Positions 8,797 through 17,306 of a stretch of DNA of 64,000 bases are shown here, one piece after another. A model generated the notes under the pieces. That model saw only the letters and a program-made list of their open reading frames with translations, was not told the origin of the DNA and did not search any database. Made by a program: the position numbers and the translations under genes. Position 1 is the first letter of the stretch. Each line of letters opens with the position of its first letter. This stretch comes from Anaerolineales bacterium (GTDB taxonomy: Bacteria > Chloroflexota > Anaerolineae > 4572-78 > J111), in contig JABTUK010000001.1 of NCBI GenBank assembly GCA_015075405.1, positions 62,001 to 126,000 of the forward strand, given 5' to 3'.

Positions 8797-8819
8797 TAGG
8801 CAAATCGGATTCCTCATCA

Positions 8820-8848
8820 TTGTCAGTCCCATTAATCTGGAGTATAAT
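8820..8848 (+). promoter_or_regulatory. Promoter of the LysM protein gene
   Basis: -35 TTGTCA (8820-8825), 17-base spacer, -10 TATAAT (8843-8848). It diverges from the padR promoter with only about 24 bases between the two -35 elements, so one regulator could affect both. Confidence 0.68.
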
Positions 8849-8866
8849 GGCATCCGGGCAACGCTG

Positions 8867-9856
8867 ATGAACGAACCCAGATATAATCAAGATTATGATG
8901 ACGACGACTACCTCGACTACCGTCAACGCGGCTTGACCAGCGTTGGCTTGCCGCCCGGTCAACTCGCCCTGATTATCGGGGTCAACGCGGTGATTTCGTT
9001 GGTCATTAGCGTCGCGGTAGTGCTGATTGCCAACCGGCAAGCGCTCCCCGGCGACGTCGCCACCCCCTTGACCGGCGCAGCCACAACCGCTACCGCCAAC
9101 CCGGAAAGCGCGGGCAGCGCCGAGGCCGCTCAACCCGGCCCAACCGAAACCAGCACACCTGCCCGTCCCACCACTTATAGCGTCCAGGCAGGTGACACAT
9201 TGAGCGCCATTGCCGACAGGTTCGGGGTGCCTTTGGCTGATTTGATGACGGCTAATGGCCTGACCAACCAAGATTTTATTCAGATAGGCCAGCAGTTGAC
9301 TATCCCGGTGAACGGCGCATCGCTGCCAACGCCGACATTTACCGCTGTCCCCATCCCCACCGATACCCCGCTGCCCTTTGACCCGCCGACGCCGTTACCG
9401 GCCGACGCCGCCGTTCCCCCCGAACCGGCGGCCACCGTAGGCCCCAGCCCCACCTCAACTCCTACGGCTTCTCCCACCCTGCGCGGCCCCACCCCCACTG
9501 TCTTGCCCACCTTTACCCCGCCCCCCTTTGACGAGATCAAGGTTGTGGTCAGTGAAGTTATCGGCGCGGGTGATTTATTTCAGGAAACTTTGGTTATTCT
9601 CAATCAAGGGGCGGGGACCAGCCTGAAAAACTGGAAGCTGGAAGGCTCGCCACTGGGGGTGGTCACTTTTCCTGATATTTTTCTCTTTAGCGGTGGCAGC
9701 ATCCGTATCCACACCGTTGCGGGTGAAAATACCGCCAGCGACCTGTATTTGAATCAAGGGGAGGCAGCCTGGCCTCCCGGTACGACCATTATTTTAAGCA
9801 ATGCCAACAACGCTGAAATTTCCAGGTTTACGGTTCCAGCGGCTTCATCTCCCTAA
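8867..9856 (+). CDS. Membrane-anchored LysM and lamin-tail-domain protein
   Basis: 329 residues. An acidic cytoplasmic start (NQDYDDDDYLDY), one transmembrane helix at about 31-55, then an outer part: a LysM domain near 100-146 (YSVQAGDTLSAIADRFGVP...IGQQLTIPV) that should bind peptidoglycan or related glycans, a long Pro/Thr linker of PTP/STP repeats (about 148-215), and a C-terminal beta domain (about 218-325) of lamin-tail (LTD) type with NWKLEG and TIILSNANN. No enzymatic residues seen; a cell-wall-binding surface protein is the likely role. No good ribosome binding site is visible before the ATG. Confidence 0.82.
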   Translation: MNEPRYNQDYDDDDYLDYRQRGLTSVGLPPGQLALIIGVNAVISLVISVAVVLIANRQALPGDVATPLTGAATTATANPESAGSAEAAQPGPTETSTPARPTTYSVQAGDTLSAIADRFGVPLADLMTANGLTNQDFIQIGQQLTIPVNGASLPTPTFTAVPIPTDTPLPFDPPTPLPADAAVPPEPAATVGPSPTSTPTASPTLRGPTPTVLPTFTPPPFDEIKVVVSEVIGAGDLFQETLVILNQGAGTSLKNWKLEGSPLGVVTFPDIFLFSGGSIRIHTVAGENTASDLYLNQGEAAWPPGTTIILSNANNAEISRFTVPAASSP

Positions 9857-9892
9857 ATTGACTCGCTTTTCAGAAAATCTTGGTAAATCACT

Positions 9893-10237
9893 ATGGATAA
9901 AGAAATCGTCATGTACGTCCGCACCAGCTACTGCCCTCTGGTGGCTCTGGCGCGGGACTTGTTGAACCGCTACAACATCCCCTATCGCGAAATTAATATC
10001 AGCGACGACCCAGCGATGGCCGAGCGGGTCAAAGCCTGGACCAATTTCCTCAGCGTGCCAACCATTATTATCGCCAACCCCGGCGAAGATTTGCCCTATA
10101 CCGATATTTTACCCCCTCCTACTGACCGCCCCCTCCGAGGCTATAATCGCGGCCCCATGATTACCGAGCCGAACAATAAAGACCTGGAAGATTGGCTTCA
10201 CCAGCACGGCTTTTTGGATAAGCCCTACAAGCGGTAG
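9893..10237 (+). CDS. Glutaredoxin-like protein
   Basis: 114 residues with a glutaredoxin/thioredoxin-like beginning: KEIVMYVRTSYCPLVALARD, then PYREINISDD, and the cis-Pro loop SVPTIII. Only the first Cys of the usual CPxC is present (CPLV), so if redox-active it works by a monothiol mechanism. The C-terminal third (TDILPPPTDRPLRGYNRGPM) is not standard glutaredoxin. It follows the LysM gene by 36 bases and may share its transcript. Confidence 0.7.
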   Translation: MDKEIVMYVRTSYCPLVALARDLLNRYNIPYREINISDDPAMAERVKAWTNFLSVPTIIIANPGEDLPYTDILPPPTDRPLRGYNRGPMITEPNNKDLEDWLHQHGFLDKPYKR

Positions 10238-10238
10238 A

Positions 10239-10373
10239 AGCGCCCGCCGAGGGCTGGAAGCCCCCGGCTACAGCAGGTGAAAGCCGGTTCAAAACCGGCT
10301 CAAAGGGACACTTTTAGCCTGCTTCAGCGGGCTTTCACCTGGATGAGCCGGGCGTTTCAACGCTCGGCGGACG
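10239..10373. repeat. Dispersed palindromic repeat (GAAAGCCGG/GCTTTCACC family)
   Basis: A long imperfect hairpin: GCGCCCGCCGAG at the left opposes CTCGGCGGACGCC at the right, and CAGCAGGTGAAAGCC opposes GGGCTTTCACCTGG, around an inner GAAAGCCGGTTCAAAACCGGCTC hairpin. The sequence family differs from the other repeats of the window. Confidence 0.75.
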
Positions 10374-10476
10374 CCGATTGCTCCCGGATGGTGGTATCAT
10401 TCAAGGTTTTCCAGAAATTGAGGTATAATCTTATAGGTTACATATTGTTCAAGGTTTATCAAGTAGGAGGAACCTC

Positions 10477-11601
10477 ATGTTCAACAAAAAACTGCTTTTA
10501 CTGCTCCTCGTCGTGCTGGCGTTGGGCAGCTTTCCATTGGTAACGCACGCGCAACAAGGCGATGCGGGCAGCCCTAACTTTGTTTTTGTCAATTATTTTG
10601 GGCAAGAGATGGTGTTTGACCTCGATGATGTCACCTACACTATCCCCGGCACTGCCACTGCACCCGAGGGTGGTCGTCTGGAGTTGCAGTTAGCCTCCGG
10701 CGAACACAAGTACGCGGCCAACGTTCCCGGCGTGAATACCGGCTCGGCCGGTACCTTTATCATCACGCCGGGCGGTTATGTCGGCAAAGCGGCCCGCATG
10801 GAGCTGACAAATGCGGCGCTGGACCGGGATGGCAATGTGTTGGAAAAACCCAAAGAGTACGTCTTTGTCTTTGATTTCGACCCCTTTGCGGTTCCGGTTC
10901 CCCAGGCCCCGGCGGGAGATACCTGGCAGCCGGTGGCGGCTGCAGCGGGTCAGGGCAGCCTGGCCTGGACCAACTACAATGGGGACGAATTGACGGTTGA
11001 TTTGAATGGGACAGTCTACAAAGTGCCGCCGGCGGCCAATAATGTGCCGGGCCGGCTGCAAATAAACCTGACGCCCGGTCTTTATCGCTACACGGCCAGC
11101 GTGCCCAACGGCAGCCTTAATGGCGAGATTAATCTGGCGGCTGGGCAGGTTGTCGGCCTGAATGTTTCGGCTAAACTACAGGATGAACCGGATTACGACA
11201 TTGGCGAGCCATCGCCGCTGCCACTGCCGGTTGATTTGCTGTTGAATCAGGAAGATTTGACGGCTAAGGCCGCGCCGCAGGTTCAGGTTGTTCCGGGCGA
11301 GTTGCCCACCTCCGGCGGCGTGCCGGCTCCTGCCGCTGCGCCGGCTGTTGCTAGTCCGGCCGGGCTGCTGATCAAAAATTATGCCGGCGATACGATGACT
11401 TTTACCATTAATGAGCAAACCATTACCATTGCTAACAATGCTTCTACGGTTCTGCCACTGCCGCCAGGCCGTTATAATTTTACCGCCAGTTTACCTTTTG
11501 TGGCCACAACCGGCACGGTTGACATCGTCGCTGATAAAGGCGTGGAACTGAGCATTGCCACCAACATCAACCACGATGTGTTGAGTGTGTATCAAAATTA
11601 A
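10477..11601 (+). CDS. Secreted protein with three copies of an uncharacterised beta domain
   Basis: 374 residues with a clear signal peptide (LLLLLVVLALGSFPLVTHAQQ, cleavage after about residue 25). I count three repeats of about 75 residues: one from NFVFVNYFGQEMVFDLD, one from SLAWTNYNGDELTVDLNG, one from LLIKNYAGDTMTFTIN. Each runs aromatic-Asn-Tyr-x-Gly-(D/Q)-x-(L/M), then an (E/P)GxYxYxAxxP strand, then a Gly-rich return. A Pro/Ala linker separates the last two. Function unknown; a cell-surface or matrix protein is likely. AGGAGG at 10465-10470 precedes the ATG, and TATAAT lies at 10424-10429. A terminator follows at 11650. Confidence 0.75.
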   Translation: MFNKKLLLLLLVVLALGSFPLVTHAQQGDAGSPNFVFVNYFGQEMVFDLDDVTYTIPGTATAPEGGRLELQLASGEHKYAANVPGVNTGSAGTFIITPGGYVGKAARMELTNAALDRDGNVLEKPKEYVFVFDFDPFAVPVPQAPAGDTWQPVAAAAGQGSLAWTNYNGDELTVDLNGTVYKVPPAANNVPGRLQINLTPGLYRYTASVPNGSLNGEINLAAGQVVGLNVSAKLQDEPDYDIGEPSPLPLPVDLLLNQEDLTAKAAPQVQVVPGELPTSGGVPAPAAAPAVASPAGLLIKNYAGDTMTFTINEQTITIANNASTVLPLPPGRYNFTASLPFVATTGTVDIVADKGVELSIATNINHDVLSVYQN

Positions 11602-11649
11602 ACCAAATAATTGAACCGCATAGTGTCTGGCGTGGTTAGCTGGACTAAA

Positions 11650-11693
11650 AATGGCCGGTAGTAGAATATTGACTGCTACCGGCCATTATTTTT
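11650..11693 (+). terminator. Rho-independent terminator after the triple-domain protein
   Basis: AATGGCCGGTAG stem, short loop, CTACCGGCCATT and then ATTTTT. The stem is about 13 base pairs with one bulge. Confidence 0.85.
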
Positions 11694-11745
11694 GAAACAG
11701 CCTCTTTCTAATATAATCAACTCACCTGTTGATAAAGGAGCCTAT

Positions 11746-12540
11746 ATGTCGTTGGTAGTTTTTATTTTGATTGATGGCGTCCGCCCCGATGCCATCGAAG
11801 CAGCAAACTGCCCCCATCTGATTAGATTACTGAGACGAAGCGCCTTTACCCTCAAGGCCACGTCGGTGCTGCCTTCGATCACCCTGCCCTGCCACATGTC
11901 CATTTTTCACAGCGTACCGCCGGCCCGACACGGTGTGACCACCAACGATTGGCAGCCGATGGCGCGTCCCCTGCCGGGGCTGGTGGAGCAGGCGCATGCG
12001 GCCGGCCGGCGCTGCGCTTTTTTTCATAATTGGGAACCACTGCGCAACCTTAACGCGCCGGGCAGCCTGACCTTCTCTTATTTTCGGGATAATGTTTACA
12101 GCGACCCGGACGGGGACCGGATTATTGCCGAGGCAGCGGCCCGCTACATTACCACTGATCAGCCTGATTTTGTTTTTGTTTATTTGGGCACAGTTGATAC
12201 CGCCGGCCATCGGCACGGCTGGATGTCGAGCGAATATTTGGCCCAACTGGAACGGGTGGATGGCGCGCTGGGAACTCTGCTGGCCGCCCTGCCCGCCGAC
12301 AGCGCCATCCTGCTGCAAAGTGATCACGGCGGCCACGAGCGCACCCACGGCAGCGACTCGCCCGAAGATATGACCATCCCCTGGCTGGTGGCGGGGCCGG
12401 GTATTCGCCGGGATTATCCAATAAAAAGTAGGGTCAGCCTGCTTGATACGGCCCCTACCCTGGCCCGGCTGCTCGGGATTAGCCCCCATCGAGAGTGGGA
12501 AGGGCGCTGCGTTGAAGAAATTTTTGAAGAAGCGCTGTGA
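11746..12540 (+). CDS. Alkaline-phosphatase-superfamily phosphodiesterase/pyrophosphatase
   Basis: 264 residues of the type I phosphodiesterase/nucleotide pyrophosphatase fold. Seen: FILIDGVRPDAIEAA (first metal Asp), SVLPSITLPCHMSIFHSV with the nucleophile Thr in SITLP, VYLGTVDTAGHRHG (metal Asp and His), LLQSDHGGHERTHG (metal Asp-His pair) and the last IPWLVAGPG. It is shorter than secreted NPPs and has no signal peptide, so it is probably cytoplasmic. AAAGGAG at 11734-11740 fixes the start at ATG 11746; TATAAT at 11712-11717 is a plausible -10. The EamA gene follows after six bases. Confidence 0.86.
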   Translation: MSLVVFILIDGVRPDAIEAANCPHLIRLLRRSAFTLKATSVLPSITLPCHMSIFHSVPPARHGVTTNDWQPMARPLPGLVEQAHAAGRRCAFFHNWEPLRNLNAPGSLTFSYFRDNVYSDPDGDRIIAEAAARYITTDQPDFVFVYLGTVDTAGHRHGWMSSEYLAQLERVDGALGTLLAALPADSAILLQSDHGGHERTHGSDSPEDMTIPWLVAGPGIRRDYPIKSRVSLLDTAPTLARLLGISPHREWEGRCVEEIFEEAL

Positions 12541-12546
12541 TTTACA

Positions 12547-13422
12547 ATGCCACCTCTAGCTATTTTCCTCGTCTTACTTTCGACGCTTGTGCATGCTGGT
12601 TGGAACCTGATCCTCCGCAACCAGCGTTCCGATACCACTTTTTTACAGATCACCCTTGTAACAAGTGTGATTGGCCTCGGCCCGGTTCTTTTGGCGGAGC
12701 TAGGACCGGAACCCATGCTGGTCCACGTATGGGGCTATCTGATTGTCGCCGGTATTTTTCAGGCCATTTACTATCTGGGTTTAACGCAAGGGTATCGGCA
12801 CGGTGATTTCACTATCGTCTATCCCATCGCCCGCTCTTTGCCGGTTCTCCTGGTAGCGGTGAGTGATGTGGCTCGCGGCCGCGCCCCTTCATTGATAGCC
12901 TGGATAGGGATGATCCTTGTTACCGTTGGTTGCCTCATCATCCCGTTGGAGTCCTGGCGAGGATTTAGTATGGGGCGCTATTGGAATCGAGCCATGCTCT
13001 GGGCAGTTATCACCGCTCTTTCAATCGTTGGCTACACCGTAACCGACAAAATTGCTACTGATTTCATTGCGCCAGGGCCCTGGGCAGCCGCTCGATACGG
13101 TATCTATGAAGCGGCGGCTTCTGCGGTTGTATATTGGTTTATTCTCAAAGCAATGGGCCGCTCAACGCTGGACCAGTCAAGTGTAAGAAGTTGGGGTTGG
13201 GCGGCAGTTGCCTCAATTGGGGTGTTTGGCGCGTACTGGCTTATTCTCTGGAGTTACCAGCTTGCATTTCAAGCCAGCTATGTCGTGGCCCTGCGTCAAT
13301 TGAGCATCGTTATTGGGGTTGGGCTGGGGGCATGGTTCTTACGGGAGGCAGCACCAATATTGCGCTTAAGCGCCGCCTGTATCATTGTTGCCGGTGTCGC
13401 CGGGATTGTGTTGGGAGGGTAG
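12547..13422 (+). CDS. EamA/DMT-superfamily transporter
   Basis: 291 residues with about ten hydrophobic segments in two five-helix halves, as in the drug/metabolite transporter superfamily. The opening LLSTLVHAGWNLILRNQ and the late LILWSYQLAFQASYVVALRQ, then ASYVVALRQLSIVIGVGLGA, are typical of EamA repeats. The substrate is unknown. It lies six bases after the phosphodiesterase, so the two are one operon. Its end converges on the sulfotransferase gene with only three bases between. Confidence 0.85.
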   Translation: MPPLAIFLVLLSTLVHAGWNLILRNQRSDTTFLQITLVTSVIGLGPVLLAELGPEPMLVHVWGYLIVAGIFQAIYYLGLTQGYRHGDFTIVYPIARSLPVLLVAVSDVARGRAPSLIAWIGMILVTVGCLIIPLESWRGFSMGRYWNRAMLWAVITALSIVGYTVTDKIATDFIAPGPWAAARYGIYEAAASAVVYWFILKAMGRSTLDQSSVRSWGWAAVASIGVFGAYWLILWSYQLAFQASYVVALRQLSIVIGVGLGAWFLREAAPILRLSAACIIVAGVAGIVLGG

Positions 13423-13425
13423 GTC

Positions 13426-14043
13426 TCAATCTTTCTTTCGCTGGCGATAGAGACTCGGATCTACCACCTCGACCATCTTTTCAAAATTAAGGCTGTTGCC
13501 CAAAAACTGGTTGATCCGTTCAATCTCGGCGGCGGGGTTTTGCAAGAGCTGGTTATAATGCACATCAATCCGCTGCACATGGGTTTGAGCATTGAGCCAG
13601 GCGTTAACCTGGTGTAGGTGCTTCTCATAAAGCCGGGCCAACTCTTCATCACCAATTTTGTCCGGGTCCTCGCCCCGGCGGATAAGCATTTCACGTTGGG
13701 AGGCCAGGATTTCGGGCATGGCCCGGCGCATAAAAATAATGCGATAATTAAACTCAGTGGGCAGATGGGGTAAAAAGATAGCAATCACTTTAACGGCTTT
13801 TCCTTGCGCCTCGGGCAGCCAGGCCGTATCACCTTTGATCAATTGTTTGACCCGTTCAAACTCGTAGTACCCTTTGGGATTATCGGTATCAGCCGTTCGG
13901 ATGTTGTCGGTCAAGGGAGACAGTCCACCCGCATCCAGAATTTTCATCATCATGGAGGTTCCTGAACGGGGCAAACCCGAGACAATGGTAATTGGTTTTG
14001 TCTCTTCTTTAGCGCCGAAAAGTTGTTGGATTCGTTTTAACAT
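13426..14043 (-). CDS. Sulfotransferase family protein
   Basis: About 205 residues of the P-loop sulfotransferase fold, which transfers sulfate from PAPS. Seen: ITIVSGLPRSGTSMMMKIL (5'-phosphosulfate-binding loop) near residue 20, YRIIFMRRAMPEILASQ (3'-phosphate-binding region), and a late helix INQFLGN. The family average is longer, so acceptor-binding parts are minimal. The start at 14043 is favoured by AGGAAGGGAC upstream; a longer ORF to 14109 lacks this. PAP made here could be cleared by the nucleotidase at 189-1166. Confidence 0.83.
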   Translation of the reverse strand: MLKRIQQLFGAKEETKPITIVSGLPRSGTSMMMKILDAGGLSPLTDNIRTADTDNPKGYYEFERVKQLIKGDTAWLPEAQGKAVKVIAIFLPHLPTEFNYRIIFMRRAMPEILASQREMLIRRGEDPDKIGDEELARLYEKHLHQVNAWLNAQTHVQRIDVHYNQLLQNPAAEIERINQFLGNSLNFEKMVEVVDPSLYRQRKKD

Positions 14044-14253
14044 CAATGTCCCTTCCTGAGAGCAATGGTAGTGTGACGTCAATTCATTAACGTGAGCATA
14101 TTCTAGCATACTTTCCAGGGTTGACTAAACCGGAGGGTAAAAGACGAAGTATGATTATGATTAACCGTGAATCTTAAATTTGACCAGCCGAAAGCAAAAT
14201 GCTATACTACTGTTCGTTGTTGAGCAGTTTCAATTACCAATTCAATACCTCGT

Positions 14254-14326
14254 GCCGAGGTAGCTCAGTTGGTAGAGCATTTGACTGAAAATCAAAGGGT
14301 CCCCAGTTCAAGTCTGGGCCTCGGCA
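14254..14326 (+). tRNA. tRNA-Phe (GAA)
   Basis: Full cloverleaf: acceptor GCCGAGG/CCTCGGC with discriminator A, D arm GCTC...GAGC, anticodon stem TTTGA/TCAAA with loop CTGAAAA (anticodon GAA at 14287-14289), T arm CCCAG/CTGGG. CCA is not encoded. Confidence 0.97.
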
Positions 14327-14346
14327 TCCTTCTCAAGTTAAGATTT

Positions 14347-14417
14347 TGGGAGATCGTCTAATGGTAGGACAGCGGCCTTTGGAGCCGTATATCCAGGTTC
14401 GAATCCTGGTCTCCCAG
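14347..14417 (+). tRNA. tRNA-Gln (TTG)
   Basis: Acceptor TGGGAGA/TCTCCCA, discriminator G, anticodon stem GCGGC/GCCGT with loop CTTTGGA (anticodon TTG at 14379-14381), T arm CCAGG/CCTGG with TTCGAAT loop. CCA is not encoded. Confidence 0.96.
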
Positions 14418-14452
14418 TGTAACAGTTGTCATTGACAATTGAACATTAACCT

Positions 14453-14525
14453 GGGGGCGTAGTGTAGTGGTCAACACGTCGGCCTGTCAAGCCGAAGATC
14501 GCGGGTTCAAGTCCCGTCGCTCCCG
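14453..14525 (+). tRNA. tRNA-Asp (GTC)
   Basis: Acceptor GGGGGCG/CGCTCCC with one G-T pair and discriminator G; anticodon stem TCGGC/GCCGA with loop CTGTCAA (GTC at 14486-14488); T arm GCGGG/CCCGT. Third member of a co-transcribed tRNA cluster that ends in the terminator at 14537. Confidence 0.95.
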
Positions 14526-14536
14526 CTGAAACACGC

Positions 14537-14569
14537 AAAAAAGCACAGTTTTTCACTGTGCTTTTTTTG
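14537..14569 (+). terminator. Rho-independent terminator of the tRNA cluster
   Basis: GCACAGT stem, TTTTC loop, ACTGTGC, flanked by A6 on the left and T7 on the right. Confidence 0.93.
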
Positions 14570-14718
14570 TTGCGTTGAGCTTTTTAACGGAACAAAATTT
14601 TGAGAGCCGATTGAAAGCCGGGGGAAAGTTATGATACAATCTGATTGTGGATAAAAAGGCCATCGGGCTGATCGAAGCCAAGGCGGTGGGCAGATGGATC
14701 TGCCGGGAGTAGGATGAT

Positions 14719-15081
14719 ATGCAAGTAGATTTTGCTTTTAGACTGCCTGAATTTCCAATTATCGGCGATATTGATGGCTGGCTCATCCTGGCCAAGTCAG
14801 CCGCAGAGTTTGCGCGCCGGCTTGATCGGGTGGAACTGAAGCCGGAGGGGCGCTACTACCTCGTGGACTCGATTGGGAATGAGTGGGTGTTTTCCACTGA
14901 TGGACAGTATGTGATGCCCACCCTTAAAAGAAAGTGGTCAAAAAAGAAGATCGTGCAGATGTATAACGACAGCAAAAACTCTGAACAGGCTGGGGTCAAA
15001 TATTCGGAGCGGTCGTTGTCTATCAAACACTTTGCCACCATCTTTGCCGATATTGTTGAGCTGGTCGAACGGTCGCAGTGA
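14719..15081 (+). CDS. Hypothetical protein
   Basis: 120 residues; I do not recognise the family. It begins MQVDFAFRLPEFPIIGDIDG and ends with a helical segment KHFATIFADIVELVE. No signal peptide or membrane segment. The stop overlaps the start of the DUF559 reading frame (ATG at 15078) by four bases, suggesting translational coupling. A 21-codon open frame just upstream (14647-14712, GTG start, ending GRWICRE) shows no support as a gene. Together with the following remnants this is accessory DNA next to a tRNA cluster. Confidence 0.5.
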   Translation: MQVDFAFRLPEFPIIGDIDGWLILAKSAAEFARRLDRVELKPEGRYYLVDSIGNEWVFSTDGQYVMPTLKRKWSKKKIVQMYNDSKNSEQAGVKYSERSLSIKHFATIFADIVELVERSQ

Positions 15082-15486
15082 CAACTATGGATGCAGACTC
15101 CCAGCCCACCCACCAAGTCGATCCGGCGATTCTCGCCAGGGCCAGAGAGTTGCGCCGCCCGCTGACTCCGGCGGAGCAGAAAGTGTGGCAGCGCTTGCGT
15201 GGCAAGCAGCTTTACGGCATCAAATTCCGCCGTCAGCATCCCATTTTCCGCTTCATTCTGGATTTCTTTTGCTACGAACACCGTCTGGTCATCGAAATTG
15301 ACGGCGACAGCCACCGCCAGCCCGATCAGATTCTGTACGATCAAGCCCGGACTGAGTGGCTGCAACAAGCGCGGTTTGCGGGTCATCCGTTTCACCAATC
15401 GTGAAGTTTTTACCAATGTAGAAGGCGTTTTGATGGAAATTGCGCGTCAGTGCAGAGTCAATCCTCCCCCCGCCGGGGGGAGTTAG
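15078..15486 (+). pseudogene. DUF559 endonuclease-fold protein, frameshifted
   Basis: The first ~95 codons encode a DUF559 (Vsr-like, PD-(D/E)XK-related) protein: ARELRRPLTPAEQKVWQRLR, then YGIKFRRQHPIF and LVIEIDGDSH. The frame then ends in HPFHQS and a stop at 15404. The expected family ending, GLRVIRFTNREVFTNVEGV, is present in the +1 frame starting at about 15372, so one extra base near 15371 (CAAGCGCGG instead of CAACGCGG) breaks the gene. The second frame runs to 15486, its last codons being repeat sequence. Vsr-like DUF559 proteins often accompany type I restriction genes, and a severed hsdM follows. Confidence 0.82.
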
Positions 15487-15745
15487 AGGGGGGCGAAACC
15501 TCGTCCTAAAGTCACTTTGTCTTTGCTCAGCGGGCACTCGACCCCCCTCAATCCCCCCTGCCAGGGGGGAAGCAAGCAGCGTCCTCCCTCCGGCGGGGGA
15601 GTTAGAGGGGGGCGAAACCTGGTCTTAAAGTCGCCTCGTCTTTGCTCAGCGGGCACTCGACCCCCTCAGTCCCCACTGCCAGGGGGGAGGCTAGTCGTGT
15701 CCTCCCTCCGGTGGGGGGACGCGAAGCGGAGGGGGCGAGATTTAG
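15461..15745. repeat. Tandem direct repeat, about 120 bp, 2.4 copies
   Basis: Copies begin at 15461, 15581 and 15699 (periods 120 and 118). Each starts TCCTCCC(T/C)CCGGCGGGGG, continues GTTAGAGGGGGGCGAAACCT and CTTTGCTCAGCGGGCACTCGA, and ends with a second palindrome CCCCCTGCCAGGGGGG. The third copy breaks off after its first half. No coding content; not a CRISPR because the unit is long, contiguous and lacks spacers. Confidence 0.85.
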
Positions 15746-15788
15746 TCGAAAAACCAACTACACCAGACATCACAAAGGAGTCAAACCT

Positions 15789-16040
15789 ATGTCCGAAGCC
15801 TCAGCCATTGTCCAGCGGGTTTGGAACTACTGCAACGTCTTGCGCGACGACGGCGTTTCCTATGGTGATTACCTGGAGCAGCTCACCTACCTACTCTTTC
15901 TTAAAATGGCCGACGAGCTGGAACAAGTACCGCTGCCAATAACGCAACGCCAACTCGTATTTTTTAGTCACGGGTCTTTCAGTGAAGACAGCGAAAACAG
16001 GTCGTCAATATGGACAAGCTGGCCGGTGCTGATGGACTGA
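15789..16040 (+). pseudogene. Type I methylase (HsdM) N-terminal remnant
   Basis: ATG at 15789 behind AAAGGAG opens a frame whose first ~50 residues are an HsdM N-terminal helical domain (ASAIVQRVWNYCNVLRDDG, then YGDYLEQLTYLLFLKMADE). After about LEQVPLP (base 15940) the homology stops and the frame continues for 33 meaningless codons into the 3' end of the convergent Gfo/Idh gene. The catalytic domain (DPPY/NPPF) and all downstream restriction genes are missing, so this is a deletion junction. The methylase at 56 kb is a different gene. Confidence 0.78.
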
Positions 16041-17278
16041 TTGGCGGCAATGCCGACCAGGACGGAGGCGGCCCCATCAATGTGGGAGGCCGCCCGCTGG
16101 AAGGGGTCAGGCGGTGGGGTGGGGGAAAAGATTTGCTCCAGCATGACCGGGTCGGCTCCGCCGTGGCCGCCGCTCCCCACCGATACGTCAACCTCGTAGC
16201 CGGGCTTGAACATTGGAAAGACCCGGATACGGGCCTGTTTGAATGCGCCCTTGCTGGCCTGGGCCTCGGCAGCCTGGCCGTCGCCCAAAAGATGGGTAAT
16301 ATTCTCCTCGATGTCCATTTCAAGGCGGCCTTTGCTGCCGGTGATGGCCACCCGCAGCCCTTCCCAGGGCGAGTAGGCCACCAGGCAGTAAGAGAGCAGC
16401 GCCCCATTTTGATAGCGGGCGGTCACGGTCAGGGTGTCTTCAATGGTGATTGGCTCGCCAAAGACGTTGCGGTCGCGTAGATAGCCGGTTTCGGCTTCGG
16501 CCTCCAGGTAGAGCGCCCGCAGCGCCTCTTTTGAGTCCAAATGGAGGGCAAAGGGGTCGTTTTGGGCTTCCGGGATGCCGGTGTAGCGCCGGTAGGGGTA
16601 GTGTTCGCCCCGGTCTGCCGCATTTTGCCGGCCGTAAAATTGCAGCGCGCCCAACGCAAAAACATCGCGGGGGTAAGAGTCAATCCACCAGTTGACCAGA
16701 TCGAAGTGATGGGTGGCTTTGTGGACCAGCAGCCCACCGCTGTTCTCTTTTTCCCGGTGCCAGCGACGAAAGTAGTCGGCCCCGTGGCTGGTATCGAGAA
16801 TCCAGGAAAAATCCACCAAAAAAGGCCGGCCAATCACGCCCTGCATAATTAACTCGCGGAACTGGGTGTAGGCCGGGGCATAGCGATAGTTAAACGTGAC
16901 CCGCAAGGAGCGGCCGGTTTGCTCGATGGCCGCAAAGATGGCCTGCAGCTTGGCCAGGTCGGTGGTCATGGGTTTTTCGGTAATCACATCACAGCCCATT
17001 TCCATGGCCCGGATAATGTAGAGGTGGTGAGTGCTGTCCATCGTGGCGACAATAACCGTATCGGGCCGGGTCTCGGCAATCATCTGCTCGAACTGCTCGG
17101 CGTGATAGGTGGGGCGGGCCGGCTCGAACCGGCGGTTGTACCAGTCCATGCGGGTCTGGCTGAGGTCACACAAAGCCACCAGTTCAGCCACCTCGCGGTA
17201 GGTGGTGGCGATGGCTTCGATGAACATGCCGGCGCGCGCGCCTGTGCCCACCAGGGCATATCGTTTGCGTTGACTCAT
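15968..17278 (-). CDS. Gfo/Idh/MocA family oxidoreductase
   Basis: 436 residues. An N-terminal Rossmann fold ([47 protein letters not shown]) is followed by the family EKP motif ([11 protein letters not shown]) and the C-terminal beta-sheet domain ([29 protein letters not shown], where the Lys/His residues are catalytic in relatives). It would oxidise or epimerise a sugar with NAD(P). It is the last gene of a sugar ABC-transport operon, so its substrate is likely the imported sugar. Confidence 0.92.
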   Translation of the reverse strand: MSQRKRYALVGTGARAGMFIEAIATTYREVAELVALCDLSQTRMDWYNRRFEPARPTYHAEQFEQMIAETRPDTVIVATMDSTHHLYIIRAMEMGCDVITEKPMTTDLAKLQAIFAAIEQTGRSLRVTFNYRYAPAYTQFRELIMQGVIGRPFLVDFSWILDTSHGADYFRRWHREKENSGGLLVHKATHHFDLVNWWIDSYPRDVFALGALQFYGRQNAADRGEHYPYRRYTGIPEAQNDPFALHLDSKEALRALYLEAEAETGYLRDRNVFGEPITIEDTLTVTARYQNGALLSYCLVAYSPWEGLRVAITGSKGRLEMDIEENITHLLGDGQAAEAQASKGAFKQARIRVFPMFKPGYEVDVSVGSGGHGGADPVMLEQIFSPTPPPDPFQRAASHIDGAASVLVGIAANQSISTGQLVHIDDLFSLSSLKDP

Positions 17279-17306
17279 AACTTTGTGCCTGTCAGGAGAT
17301 TAGAGC

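Noticed and set aside
15461..15745. Repeats resembling a CRISPR array
   Set aside because: The unit is about 120 bases, directly adjacent, with no unique spacers and no cas genes near.
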